From NCBI GenBank assembly GCA_963833195.1, contig CAWHXF010000027.1, positions 3,100,001 through 3,164,000 on the forward strand: DNA of 64,000 nt, given 5' to 3'. Numbering within the stretch: the first letter of the stretch is position 1; every line of letters begins with the position of its first letter. Both the position numbers and the translations under genes were made by a program. Of this stretch, positions 8,095 through 16,900 are shown in pieces. The notes below the pieces were generated by a model, which was not told the DNA's origin, did no database searches, and saw only the letters and a list, made by a program, of their open reading frames with translations. The DNA is from Granulosicoccus sp963833195 (GTDB taxonomy: Bacteria; Pseudomonadota; Gammaproteobacteria; Granulosicoccales; Granulosicoccaceae).

Positions 8095-8814
8095 ATGCGT
8101 CGGGCCGACAGGCTGTTCCGGCTGGTCCAGACGCTGCGCGACGGGCGGCTGCGCACCGCCGTGACGCTCGCCGAGGCAATGGAGGTGTCCGAGCGCACGA
8201 TCTATCGCGACATCGCCGACCTGCAGGCGTCGGGCGTACCCATCGACGGTGCGGCCGGCGTCGGCTACCTGATGCGCTCGGGCTACGACCTGCCGCCGCT
8301 GATGTTCACGCAGGACGAGATCGTCTCGCTCGTGCTCGGCGCACGCCTGGTGGTCGGCTGGGGCGGCACCGACATGGCGGGCGCGGCGCGCGACGCGCTC
8401 TCGAAGATCGAAGCGGCGTTGCCCGACGGCGATGCGCTGCACGACGCCCTCGAACGCTTTCGTGCGCCGGCGACCGGACTGGCGACGCACGACCGCGGGC
8501 GCCTCGACGCCATCGATCGAGCGACGCGCGATCGTCGGATCATCGCGATCCGCTACCGCGCGCCCGACAGGGCGCCCACCGATCGACGCGTGCACCCCCT
8601 CGGACTCTGGTTCTGGGGCACGAGCTGGACGCTGGTTGCCTGGTGCGAGCTGCGCGATGGCTTTCGCATGTTCCGCGTCGACCGCATGCTGTCGCTCGAG
8701 GCGACGGACGAGCACTTCGCCTTCGAGCCCGAACGCTGCCTGCAGGCCTTCATCGCGCGCGTGGAGGAAGCCGAAGGCTGTCGGTTGCCGCCCGACCCGT
8801 TCGATCGTTCCTGA
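8095..8814 (+). CDS. YafY-type WYL-domain transcriptional regulator
   Basis: 239 residues. Residues 1-60 form a helix-turn-helix of the HTH_11/DeoR-like type (LAEAMEVSERTIYRDIADL), followed by a linker region and a C-terminal WYL-like ligand domain (PLGLWFWGTSWTLVAWCELR, then MFRVDRM). It starts 6 bp after the VOC gene and most likely represses this operon through the palindrome at 7628-7653. A broken relative lies at 5599-5822, so the genome has held at least two copies. Confidence 0.85.
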   Translation: MRRADRLFRLVQTLRDGRLRTAVTLAEAMEVSERTIYRDIADLQASGVPIDGAAGVGYLMRSGYDLPPLMFTQDEIVSLVLGARLVVGWGGTDMAGAARDALSKIEAALPDGDALHDALERFRAPATGLATHDRGRLDAIDRATRDRRIIAIRYRAPDRAPTDRRVHPLGLWFWGTSWTLVAWCELRDGFRMFRVDRMLSLEATDEHFAFEPERCLQAFIARVEEAEGCRLPPDPFDRS

Positions 8815-9018
8815 TCACGCGCTCACGCAGGACTTCGCCGGAGACTCGCGGCGTCGCCACCGCGGGGCCGGGACGTGACGACGAAAGATTCCGCAGGGTC
8901 GCATCGTGGCGAAGGCGATCGGCGGCAAGGCCGTCGCGATTCGGGGTTCCTCAGACACGCCTTGCATCTCTCTCCACGTATTTCGCAGCGCCGGGCGGGT
9001 GGCGGCGATGACGAGTCG

Positions 9019-9960
9019 CTACCGCTCCCCCTTGATGTAGGGCTTCATCAGCGCCTGCGGCACCCGCGCCCGTCGCGCCATCACCACCAGCGCCACGATC
9101 GACAGCACGTACGGCACCATCAGGAACAGCTGGTACGGCACCGCGCCGCCCAGCACCGTCTGCAGCCGCAGCTGGTACGCGTCGAACAGCGCGAACAGCA
9201 GCGCCCCGAACAGCGCTCGTCCCGGCCGCCACGACGCGAACACCACCAGCGCGATGCACACCCAGCCGCGCCCCTGCACCATGGTCGGGAAGAAGCTGTT
9301 GAACGCCGACAGGGTCAGGAACGCGCCGCCCACCGCCATCAGGCCGCTGCCCACCATCACGCAGCCGATGCGGATGCGCACCGGGTCCACGCCCTGGGCC
9401 TCGGCCGCCTGCGGGTTCTCGCCGCTCATGCGGATCGCGAGGCCCAGCGGGGTGCGGAACAGCACCCAGGCCATCACCAGCGCGGCGAGCACGGCCAGCC
9501 AGGTCGGGGCCGTCTGGCCGGACAGCACGGTGCCGAGGAACGGCAGCGACGACAGCAGCGGGAGCGCGATCGGCGCGAAAGGCTCGATCGTCGGCGGGGT
9601 GCCGGCCACCGGCACCGCCAGGCGGAACAGGTAGTAGGCGACCGAGGAGGCGAACAGCGTGATGCCCAGCCCGGTGACGTGCTGCGACAGGCCGAGGTTC
9701 ACGGTCATCGCCGCGTGCAGCAGGCCGAACAGCGCGCCGGCGGCGAACGCCACGGCGACGCCGGTCCACAGGTCCGCGCCCTGGTAGACGCTCAGCCAGC
9801 CGATCATGGCGCCGAAGGTCATGATGCCCTCGATGCCGAGGTTCAGCACCCCGGCGCGCTCGCACAGCAGCGCGCCCAGCGTGCCGAAGATCAGCGGCGT
9901 GGCGATGCGCAGCACCGCGGCCCACAGCCCGGCGGTGGCCAGGATCTCGACGATCTCCAT
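9019..9960 (-). CDS. BMP-type ABC importer, permease 2 (NupC/YufQ-like)
   Basis: 313 residues, highly hydrophobic with about 8-10 predicted helices; contains CERAGVLNLGIEGIMTFGAM, the cytoplasmic coupling signature of nucleoside-type (BMP) ABC permeases, and LGLAIRMSGENPQAAEAQGV. It is the last gene of a five-gene minus-strand operon and its start overlaps the stop of the preceding permease by 1 nt (TGATG). Together the two permeases form the transmembrane channel for the binding protein encoded at 13991-14989. Family members import nucleosides, purines or related heterocycles. Confidence 0.9.
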   Translation of the reverse strand: MEIVEILATAGLWAAVLRIATPLIFGTLGALLCERAGVLNLGIEGIMTFGAMIGWLSVYQGADLWTGVAVAFAAGALFGLLHAAMTVNLGLSQHVTGLGITLFASSVAYYLFRLAVPVAGTPPTIEPFAPIALPLLSSLPFLGTVLSGQTAPTWLAVLAALVMAWVLFRTPLGLAIRMSGENPQAAEAQGVDPVRIRIGCVMVGSGLMAVGGAFLTLSAFNSFFPTMVQGRGWVCIALVVFASWRPGRALFGALLFALFDAYQLRLQTVLGGAVPYQLFLMVPYVLSIVALVVMARRARVPQALMKPYIKGER

Positions 9961-11006
9961 CAGCGTCGCACCCGGTACTGCGTGAAGAACAGCGCCACCA
10001 GCATCGTCAGCAGCGACAGCGCCACCGTCACGTCGGCGATGTAGGTCGGCACGCCCAGCGCGCGGCTCATGCCGTCGGCGCCTACGAACAGCGTGGCGGC
10101 GAACAGCGCGGCCGCCACCACGCCCAGCGGGTGCAGCGCGGCCAGCATCGCCACCAGGATGCCCGAGTAGCCGTAGCCGGGCGACAGATCGGTGGTGACG
10201 TAGCCCTTCACGCCCATGACCTCGATGGCGCCGGCCAGCCCCGCCAGGGCCCCGGACAGGCAGCCGGTGAGGATCAGCGTGCGAGCGATGCGCACGCCGG
10301 CGAACCGCGCACCGTCCGCGTTCAGCCCGACCGCGCGCGAGCGCAGTCCGAACAGGGTGCGCGATTGCACGACGTGCACGAGAAGCGCCAGCGCGATCGC
10401 GATCGCCAGGCCGACGTGCAGCCGGGTGCGCTCGACCAGCTTCGGCAGCTCGGCCTCGATCGGCACCCGCACCGACTGCGGCCAGCCGAAGGCCATCGGA
10501 TCCTTCAGCGCGCCCTCGATCATCATCGAGACGAACAGCACCGCGACGAAGTTCAGCAGCAGCGTGGTCACCACCTCGTCGACCCCGAAGCGCAGCCGCA
10601 GCAGCAACGGCAGCAGCAGCAGCAGGGCGCCGGCCAGCGCGCCGCCGAGCATCAACGCCGGGATCGCGATCGCGCCGGACCAGCCGGTCATCGTCGTGCC
10701 CAGGGCCGCGACGGCGATGGCGCCGACGTACAGCTGCCCCTCGGCGCCGATGTTCCAGACGCGCGCCCGGAACGCCACCGCGGCGGCCAGACCGGTCAGC
10801 ATCAGCGGCGTGGCACGGGTCAGCGTCTCGGTGATCGCCAGGCGCGAGCCGAAGGCGTTGGCGACGATCTCGCCGAACGCGTCCAGCGCCGACACCCCGG
10901 CCAGGCGGATCAGTCCGGCGGACAGGAGCATGGCGCCGGCCACCGCCGCCAGCGGGGCGGCAAGCGCCAACCAGGCCGGCCGCTCGGCCCGACGTTCAAA
11001 CCGCAT
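9960..11006 (-). CDS. BMP-type ABC importer, permease 1 (NupB/YufP-like)
   Basis: 348 residues with a hydrophobic N-terminal segment and a multi-helix permease core (ATPLMLTGLAAAVAFRARVW, NIGAEGQLYVGA, LLLNFVAVLF). The NIGAEGQL loop is the coupling element for the ATPase. It overlaps the ATPase gene stop by 11 nt upstream and permease 2 by 1 nt downstream, so all are translated together. It pairs with the permease at 9019-9960 as a heterodimer. Confidence 0.9.
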   Translation of the reverse strand: MRFERRAERPAWLALAAPLAAVAGAMLLSAGLIRLAGVSALDAFGEIVANAFGSRLAITETLTRATPLMLTGLAAAVAFRARVWNIGAEGQLYVGAIAVAALGTTMTGWSGAIAIPALMLGGALAGALLLLLPLLLRLRFGVDEVVTTLLLNFVAVLFVSMMIEGALKDPMAFGWPQSVRVPIEAELPKLVERTRLHVGLAIAIALALLVHVVQSRTLFGLRSRAVGLNADGARFAGVRIARTLILTGCLSGALAGLAGAIEVMGVKGYVTTDLSPGYGYSGILVAMLAALHPLGVVAAALFAATLFVGADGMSRALGVPTYIADVTVALSLLTMLVALFFTQYRVRR

Positions 11007-12549
11007 GCATGGCCCCGTCGATCGAGGCGCCGGCCACCATCAGCCCCAGCGTGCGGGCGTCGGCCCGGTCGGTGTCGATCGGGTCCGACAGATGCCCCTC
11101 GACGATGGCCTGGATCCGGTCGCTCAGGCGCATCACCTCGTCCAGGTCCTCGGAGATCAGCAGCACGGCGGCCCCCCCGGCGCGCGCCGCCAGGAGCCGC
11201 TCGTGCACCGCCGCGATCGCCCCCTCGTCCAGGCCGCGGGTCGGCTGGGCGGCGATCAGCAGCCGGGGCTCGCCGTGCAGGCTGCGCCCCAGGATCAGCT
11301 TCTGGATGTTGCCGCCGGACAGCAGCTGGATGCGATGGTCCGGCCCGCCGCCGCGCACGTCGAAGCGCTCGATCAGGTCCGCGGCATGACGGCGCGCGGC
11401 GCTCGTCCGCACGAAGCCCGCTCGCTGGAACGACGGCTGCCCGGCACGTTCCAGGACGGCGTTCTCCCAGACGCTCATGTCGCCGATAGATCCGTCGCCG
11501 CCGCGATCCTCCGGCACGCGCCCCACGCCCAGGCTCACGAGCGCATCGACGTCGCCCTGCGGAAAGGGCGCATCGAACAGGCTCAGCGTGCCGGCACGGG
11601 CACGCCGCAGGCCGCACAGCAGCTGCCCGAGCGCCGACTGCCCGTTGCCGGACACGCCGATGATGCCCAGCGTCTCGCCGGCGCGCAGCGTGAAGTCGAG
11701 CTCGTGCAGCACCCGGTCGACGCTGACGCCGCGGGCGCGCAGCACCGTGGCGCCGGGGCGGGACGGGGCGCGGACCGGTCGCTCGATGGTGCGACCGACC
11801 ATCAGCTCGGCCAGCTCCGCCTTGTCGGTGGCGTCGGCCGTCCGCTCGGCCACCACGCGTCCGCCGCGGATGACGGTGATGCGGTCCGCGGCGGCCAGCA
11901 CCTGGTCGAGCTTGTGCGAGATGAACACGATCGACAGTCCCTGCGCGCGCATGTCGCGCAGGGTCGCGAACAGGCGCTCGGCTTCCCGGTCGGTCAGCAC
12001 CGCGGTGGGCTCGTCCAGGATCAGGATGTCGGCGTCGTTGTACAGCGCCTTCAGGATCTCCACCCGCTGGCGTTCGCCCACCGACAGGTCGGCCACCAGC
12101 GCGTCCGGCGCCACCTGCAGCCCGAACCGGTCGGCGATGTCGCCCAGGCGCCGGCGCGCGTCGGCGCGCGCCGAGCGCCACGACCACAGCGACTCGGTGC
12201 CGGTCATCACGTTCTCCAGCACGGTCAGGTTCGGCGCGAGCGAGAAGTGCTGGTGGACCATGCCGACGCCCGCGGCGATGGTGGCGCGCGGGCGGCCCGG
12301 CGGCAGCGGCCGGCCCCGCACGCGCACGCTGCCGGCATCCGGCGTGTAGTGGCCGAACAGGATGCTCATCAGCGTGGTCTTGCCGGCGCCGTTCTCGCCC
12401 AGCAGGGCCAGCACCTCGCCGCGCGCCAGCGTCAGCGATACGTCGTCGTTGGCCAGCGTGTCGCCGAAGCGCTTGGTGATGCCGGACAGTTCGAGCACCG
12501 GTCCGTCGGCCCCGGACGTCGCTCGATCGGACGTCTGTCGGTCACGCAT
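10996..12549 (-). CDS. BMP-type ABC importer, duplicated ATPase (NupA/YufO-like)
   Basis: 517 residues with two ATP-binding cassettes in one chain. The first has Walker A GENGAGKTTL near residue 55, signature LSVGERQRVEILKAL and Walker B LILDEP; the second is degenerate, with GVSGNGQSALGQLL as Walker A and LSGGNIQKLILGRSL. This is the arrangement of simple-sugar/nucleoside importers. The gene overlaps the amidase stop by 8 nt and the permease start by 11 nt. It should energise import through the two permeases. Confidence 0.9.
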   Translation of the reverse strand: MRDRQTSDRATSGADGPVLELSGITKRFGDTLANDDVSLTLARGEVLALLGENGAGKTTLMSILFGHYTPDAGSVRVRGRPLPPGRPRATIAAGVGMVHQHFSLAPNLTVLENVMTGTESLWSWRSARADARRRLGDIADRFGLQVAPDALVADLSVGERQRVEILKALYNDADILILDEPTAVLTDREAERLFATLRDMRAQGLSIVFISHKLDQVLAAADRITVIRGGRVVAERTADATDKAELAELMVGRTIERPVRAPSRPGATVLRARGVSVDRVLHELDFTLRAGETLGIIGVSGNGQSALGQLLCGLRRARAGTLSLFDAPFPQGDVDALVSLGVGRVPEDRGGDGSIGDMSVWENAVLERAGQPSFQRAGFVRTSAARRHAADLIERFDVRGGGPDHRIQLLSGGNIQKLILGRSLHGEPRLLIAAQPTRGLDEGAIAAVHERLLAARAGGAAVLLISEDLDEVMRLSDRIQAIVEGHLSDPIDTDRADARTLGLMVAGASIDGAMHAV

Positions 12550-13927
12550 CGGTCGGCATGCCGACCACCGGGAAGCGCTGTCGCCAGCGCCGTTCGGCGT
12601 CGAGTCGCGAGGCGGCGTGCAGCAACGTCCGGTCGGCCCCCACGCGCGCCATCAACTGCACGGGCAGCGGCAGGCCGTCCGCATCGGCGCCGAACGGCAG
12701 GCTGAGAGCGGGACAGCCCGACACGTTGGCCCAGGTGGCGTTCGGGGCGAACCGTCGCAGCCGCCGCCAGTGGGCCTCGACGTCGTCGTGGTCGGTCGGG
12801 AAGTGACCGATCGGCGGCGGCGAGCGCGACAGCATCGGCAGCACCAGCACGTCGACGGCGTCGAACAGGGCGGCGGTGCGGCGGGCGACGCGCGCCATCA
12901 GGTCGAAGGCGGCCCACAGCCGGGTGACCCCCAGCGCGCGCCCGCGCGAGGCGACCGCCCGGCTCAACGGCTCCATCAGGGTCTCGTCGAGCGACAGCGT
13001 CTCGCACAGGCCGGCCAGGTTCACGCAGATCAGCCGGTCGAACACCTCGGCGCTGTCGACCAGCAGCGGCTCGACGCGGTGCGGATCAATGCGGACCGCA
13101 TCGGCCGACAGCGCGAGCGCGGCCTCCTCGAGCACGGCCAGGCGCTCGTCGTCGATGCCGTCCGGCGGCAGCAGCAGGCCGACGCGTGGTGCGTCGAGCG
13201 GATCGGGCAAGGCCGGCTCCGGAAAGGGTCCGTCGCCGCCGGCGATGACGTGAAACGCATGGCCCAGATCGGACGCCGAGCGGCACAGCAGGAATTCGGA
13301 CGCCAGCCCGCCCAGCAGGTTGGTGAAGTCGGGGCCGCCGGGCACCACCCCCCGGGAGGGCTTGAGCCCGTACAGGCCACAGCACGCCGCCGGCACGCGG
13401 ATCGAGCCGCCGGCGTCTGTGGCGTGCGCGATCGCGACGATGCCGCGTGCTACCGCCGCCGCCGCGCCGCCGGACGAGCCGCCGGGCGTGCGGGTCGGAT
13501 CGAGTGGGTTGCGGGCGATCGGCCCGGCGGCCGGCTCGCAGCCGAGCGACAGGCCGAACTCGGGCACCGTGGTCGTGCCGAACGCGTTCAGGCCGGCCGA
13601 GCGCAGCCGGAAGCCGAGCTCGGACTCGGTCGCGGGAACCGGCGACACGGCGCGCGAGCCGGCCCGCACCGGCAACGACCGGAACGGGCCGCCCAGGTCC
13701 TTGGCGAGCGTCGGGACACCGGCGAAGTGCCCGTGCCGGCACCGCGCCGCCTGCTCGGCGCGGCGCCGTGCGGGTTCGGGGTCCAGCCGGCTGACGGCAC
13801 CGAGGCCGGCGTGCGTCTCGGCCGCCTCGATCGATGCTTCCAGGGCCGCCAACGCGCGGGCGCCGTCACGGCCGATGTGGCGTCCCAGCGCGTGCGCGTC
13901 GTGCCGGGACGCCGGACGGTCGGTCAC
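12542..13927 (-). CDS. amidase-signature hydrolase inside the ABC operon
   Basis: 461 residues of the amidase signature family. The Ser-cisSer-Lys triad is visible as Lys76 (PTLAKDLGGP), the serine pair 151-152 in TPGGSSGGAAAA, and Ser175 in TDAGGSIRVPA. Length and motifs are normal, so it should be an active cytoplasmic amidohydrolase. It lies between the binding-protein and ATPase genes, overlapping the latter by 8 nt, so it probably acts on the imported compound or its metabolite. GTG start at 13927. Relatives include AtzE/AtzF-like and indoleacetamide-type amidases; which applies cannot be said. Confidence 0.85.
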   Translation of the reverse strand: MTDRPASRHDAHALGRHIGRDGARALAALEASIEAAETHAGLGAVSRLDPEPARRRAEQAARCRHGHFAGVPTLAKDLGGPFRSLPVRAGSRAVSPVPATESELGFRLRSAGLNAFGTTTVPEFGLSLGCEPAAGPIARNPLDPTRTPGGSSGGAAAAVARGIVAIAHATDAGGSIRVPAACCGLYGLKPSRGVVPGGPDFTNLLGGLASEFLLCRSASDLGHAFHVIAGGDGPFPEPALPDPLDAPRVGLLLPPDGIDDERLAVLEEAALALSADAVRIDPHRVEPLLVDSAEVFDRLICVNLAGLCETLSLDETLMEPLSRAVASRGRALGVTRLWAAFDLMARVARRTAALFDAVDVLVLPMLSRSPPPIGHFPTDHDDVEAHWRRLRRFAPNATWANVSGCPALSLPFGADADGLPLPVQLMARVGADRTLLHAASRLDAERRWRQRFPVVGMPTDA

Positions 13928-13990
13928 CGGAGCGCACGCGCCGTGCCGCGTGTCGTGCAGGGGCGCGACCGGTCGAGGATCATGCGTGCC

Positions 13991-14989
13991 TCAGGACGGG
14001 TCCTCCATGTCCCGCACGACCTCGAAGTCGCCGCCGATGATCTCGTCGCGGCGCGCCCGCATGGCGGCCACCGCATCGGCGGGCGGCACGCCGTCGTCGA
14101 ACAGGATGTCGCTGCCGCCGTCGACCATCAGCCCGTAGGCGGTGTAGCTGCGTCCGACCGGCTCGCCGGCGGCAACATCGGCGACCGCGGCGTCCAGGAT
14201 CGGGCGGAAATACCACATGGCGTTCGCGAACACGGTGTCCGGGTAGCGTTCGGTGTAGTCGATCAGCGAGCCGACCGAGCGGATGCCGCGCTCCTTGGCC
14301 GCGTCGGCGGTGCCGATGCGCTCGCCGAACAGGATGTCGGCGCCGGCATCGATCTGGGCCAGGCCCGCCTCGCGCGCCTTGGGCGGATCGAAGAAGGTGC
14401 CGATGAACGACACCAGGTGCTCGGCTTCCGGATTGACCTCCAGCACGCCGGCCTCGAAGGCGTTGATCAGCATGTTCACCTCCGGGATCGGGATGGCGCC
14501 GACCGAGCCGACGATGTCGCTCTCGGTCATCGCGCCGGCCAGCATGCCGGCCAGGTAGGCGCCTTCGTGGTTCCAGGTGCCGAAGGTGCCGAAGTTGTCG
14601 CCGGACGGCTCGCCGCTGGAGCCCATCACGAACGCGACGTCCGGGTAGTCCGCCGCCACCTGGCGCGCCTCGCTCTCGACCGCGTAGGACTCGCCGATCA
14701 CGAGATCGACTCCCTGCTCGGCGTACTCACGCATGGCGCGCGCGTAGTCGCTGCCGGACACGCCCTCGGAGAAGACGTACTCGATGCTGCCGTCGGCGTC
14801 GGCCGCCTGCATGGCCTCGTGCAGACGCGAATTCCAGGCGTTCTCGACCGGCGAGGCGTGGATGCCGGCCACCGTCGGCACGTCCTGAGCTTGCGCCGGC
14901 GCGAGCGCGACGGCGGCAGCGGTGACCGCCAGCCCGGCGGCGCATCGGACGGTCAGGATCGTCGGGGAACGAAGAGGTCCGGTCATCAT
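13991..14989 (-). CDS. BMP-family ABC transporter substrate-binding protein
   Basis: 332 residues starting at the tandem ATGs 14989/14986. It has a Sec signal peptide ending at APAQAQ, then a BMP/PnrA-like periplasmic fold: VAGIHASPVENAWNSRLHEA, DLVIGESYAVESEARQVAADYPDVAF, GTWNHEGAYLAGMLAGAM. It is the first gene of the operon (binding protein, amidase, ATPase, two permeases). BMP proteins bind nucleosides, purines and similar molecules; the embedded amidase hints at an amide-containing ligand. The 490 bp upstream should carry the operon promoter, but no clear element was recognised. Confidence 0.88.
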   Translation of the reverse strand: MMTGPLRSPTILTVRCAAGLAVTAAAVALAPAQAQDVPTVAGIHASPVENAWNSRLHEAMQAADADGSIEYVFSEGVSGSDYARAMREYAEQGVDLVIGESYAVESEARQVAADYPDVAFVMGSSGEPSGDNFGTFGTWNHEGAYLAGMLAGAMTESDIVGSVGAIPIPEVNMLINAFEAGVLEVNPEAEHLVSFIGTFFDPPKAREAGLAQIDAGADILFGERIGTADAAKERGIRSVGSLIDYTERYPDTVFANAMWYFRPILDAAVADVAAGEPVGRSYTAYGLMVDGGSDILFDDGVPPADAVAAMRARRDEIIGGDFEVVRDMEDPS

Positions 14990-15478
14990 GAGGTGATCCG
15001 ATCGGTCGGGGGGAGGGCAGCGCGCGGCAGCGTGTCTCGAAATGTTACCCCAGCCGACGCCGACGTCCCGTGTCGCGCCGGCCCGGCCGCGGCCGGCGGC
15101 CGGGCCCGCCCTCCGGATCCTGGCGACGCGCTGGCGATCGTCAGCGGCGGGGATTGCAGTCCGGTGCCCGTGACGAGCGCCAGGCGGGCGGCGGACGTGG
15201 TGCGTGCGCGGTGCGTCGGCACGCTCGGTGCCGAGCAAAGGCGCCGCGTGGAGGACTGGCTGACGAAGGCCACGACGACCCTGGAACCGGCTCATCTCGT
15301 GTGCCTGCCGGAGCACGCGTGACGGGGCAGCCGTCGGCGACGGGAGAAGCGACACCATCCACCTGATGCTGGTATTGGGTACCGTCCATGGACGGACCTG
15401 CCGTATCTCGAGCCCGGTCCGCGAGTAGACCGGAACGAGAGTGGGGTCGGACCGCGCGGCCCTCGACGGAGGCATCCC
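14990..15478. other. gap between ABC operon and Uma2 remnant
   Basis: About 490 bp without an intact gene. It must contain the promoter of the minus-strand ABC operon. On the plus strand the frame ending at 15322 (reading CVGTLGAEQRRRVEDWLTKA) resembles the last helix of MazF/PemK-type toxins, but this is too short to claim. A 14-bp perfect palindrome lies at 15382-15395. Confidence 0.35.
15382..15395. promoter_or_regulatory. 14-bp perfect palindrome
   Basis: CCGTCCATGGACGG is self-complementary without spacer and lies 83 bp upstream of the Uma2-like frame. It may be a repressor site for that gene or for a lost upstream gene; in a GC-rich genome chance cannot be ruled out. Confidence 0.25.
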
Positions 15479-15844
15479 ATGGCGCGACCCGAAGCGGCCT
15501 CGAGGGCGACGATCGACGACCTGTACCGCGTCGACGGGAAGGCCGAGCTGATCGACGGAGCGATCTTCGACGGCGCACCGACGTTCGCGGTGGAGGTGCG
15601 CAGCGAGGGCGACTACGGGCCGGCCGCAGAGCGGGCGATGCGAGCCAAGCGCGCCGATTACTTCGCGGCCGGCACGCTCGCCGTGTGGGACATGGACCTG
15701 CTCGACCCGGTGTGCACGGTCAGGCTGTACCTCGCGGACGAGCCGGACGCACCTATCGTGTTCGCCCGCGACGCGGTGGCGCACGCCGGGGACGCGGTGC
15801 CGGGATGGTCGATGCGTGTGGCGACGCTGTTCGTCGAGGGTTGA
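15479..15844 (+). pseudogene. internally deleted Uma2-family (DUF820) endonuclease-like gene
   Basis: An open frame of 121 codons with a good GGAGG ribosome site. The start (ATIDDLYRVDGKAELIDG) and the C-terminal half (DGAPTFAVEVRSEGDYG, AKRADYFAAGTLAVWDMD, VPGWSM) are typical of Uma2 proteins, which are PD-(D/E)XK-like and usually 180-200 residues. The 70-80 residues between ELIDG and the FAVEVRS strand are missing. The EVxS catalytic strand is present but the conserved aspartate region before it is lost, so nuclease function is unlikely although the frame is intact. Confidence 0.65.
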
Positions 15845-16017
15845 CGCCGAGGCCGTCGGGGTCGACCAGCAGCGCGGATCGTCCGCGATCGCGAAATCGA
15901 CGGCCGAGGACACCGCCGATGGCCGTCGTCGGTAGCGGCCCGCGAGCTCCGGTCGCTGGCTTTTCCGCGGGGTTCCCCATCGTTGCACCGGTAAGAACGC
16001 GGTGCTACCTTCACCGG

Positions 16018-16263
16018 ATGACGGTGAGAAAGCTATCCATCGCGCTCGACGAGTCGGTTGCCGCGAAAGCTGCCGACGCGGCCGAGCATCGCGGCATCAG
16101 CTTGTCCGCGTGGCTGAACGCGGCGGCCGAGCGCGCGCTCGTGCTGGAAGCCGGCCTCGACGCCGTCCGTGCCTGGGAGGCGGAACACGGCGACCTGACG
16201 CTCGATGAGCTGACCTGGGCCGACGGCGTGCTCGGCACCGGTGCCGGTCGCACGACCTTCTGA
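16018..16263 (+). CDS. ribbon-helix-helix-type antitoxin, partner of the PIN gene behind it
   Basis: 81 residues from ATG 16018. The N-terminal segment VRKLSIALDESVAAKAADAA followed by GISLSAWLNAAAERAL is the usual strand-helix-helix pattern of CopG/VapB-like antitoxins, with an acidic C-terminal tail (LTLDELTWADGVLG) that would bind the toxin. It ends 3 bp before the GTG start of the PIN-domain gene, the standard order of VapBC loci. It should act as DNA-binding autorepressor and toxin neutraliser. Confidence 0.75.
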   Translation: MTVRKLSIALDESVAAKAADAAEHRGISLSAWLNAAAERALVLEAGLDAVRAWEAEHGDLTLDELTWADGVLGTGAGRTTF

Positions 16264-16266
16264 ACG

Positions 16267-16647
16267 GTGGCCGGGGTCACCTACGACGCGGGCGCGCTGA
16301 TCGCGGCGGAGCGAAACGATCGGCGCCTGTGGGCCCTGCACCGCCGGGCGCTGGAGCGCGGGCTCGTGCCGACCGTTCCCGCCGGCGTGCTCGGTCAGGG
16401 CTGGCGTGGTGGCCCCCAGGCGCAGATGTCCCGACTGCTGAAGGGATGCCGGATCGAGGAACTGGACGAACCGAGAGCACGTTCAGCCGGTGCAGCTTGT
16501 GCCGCGGCGCGCAGCTCCGATGTCGTGGGTGCCTCGGTGGTGGTCGGCGCCGCGTCGCGTTCCGACGTTGTCGTGACGAGCGATCCGGACGACCTGGAGC
16601 GCCTGCGCGATGCCTTGCGCGTGGAGCTCCGACTTCAACGGATCTGA
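16267..16647 (+). CDS. VapC-like PIN-domain toxin, possibly catalytically impaired
   Basis: 126 residues from GTG 16267. The PIN start VTYDAGALIAAERNDR gives the first acidic residues (Asp6, Glu14) and the end SDVVVTSDPDDLERLRDAL gives the last one. The motif that in VapC relatives reads DVVDAxV is here DVVGASVVVGA: the conserved third aspartate is replaced by glycine. As PIN nucleases need three to four acidic residues to hold metal, activity is doubtful. It is directly coupled to the antitoxin gene upstream; the neighbourhood contains other decayed TA genes. Confidence 0.7.
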   Translation: MAGVTYDAGALIAAERNDRRLWALHRRALERGLVPTVPAGVLGQGWRGGPQAQMSRLLKGCRIEELDEPRARSAGAACAAARSSDVVGASVVVGAASRSDVVVTSDPDDLERLRDALRVELRLQRI

Positions 16648-16694
16648 GGCCGGCGGAGAACGCGAATGCGGCTGTTTCCTGGGTGAGCGGCTCG

Positions 16695-16849
16695 ATCCGA
16701 CGGAGCCTGCGGGCGGCCAGCGGCGACCGCATCGAGTTCGTCGAGGTCGCACCGGGCCGATTCGAGATTCTCGCCACCTCAGGCTCCGTGCAGGAGTCGA
16801 AAGGCATCCCCGGATCGCGCGGGCGCGCCGTGTCGCCGAAGGAGACGGA
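16695..16849 (+). pseudogene. AbrB/MazE-type antitoxin remnant
   Basis: Reads IRRSLRAASGDRIEFVEVAP and then GRFEILATSGSVQESKGI, clearly homologous to the intact antitoxin at 46259-46501 (VRRTLRVASGDRIEFVEVGP, GRFEILAANGSV). The first strand (VTTKGQITIPA in the intact copy), the start codon and the operator are missing, and no PIN gene follows. It is a relic of a related AbrB-PIN locus. Confidence 0.7.
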
Positions 16850-16900
16850 CCGCCCGCCGGACGGCCCGAACGCCGACGGGTTCGGCCCCGCGCGTCCGGT

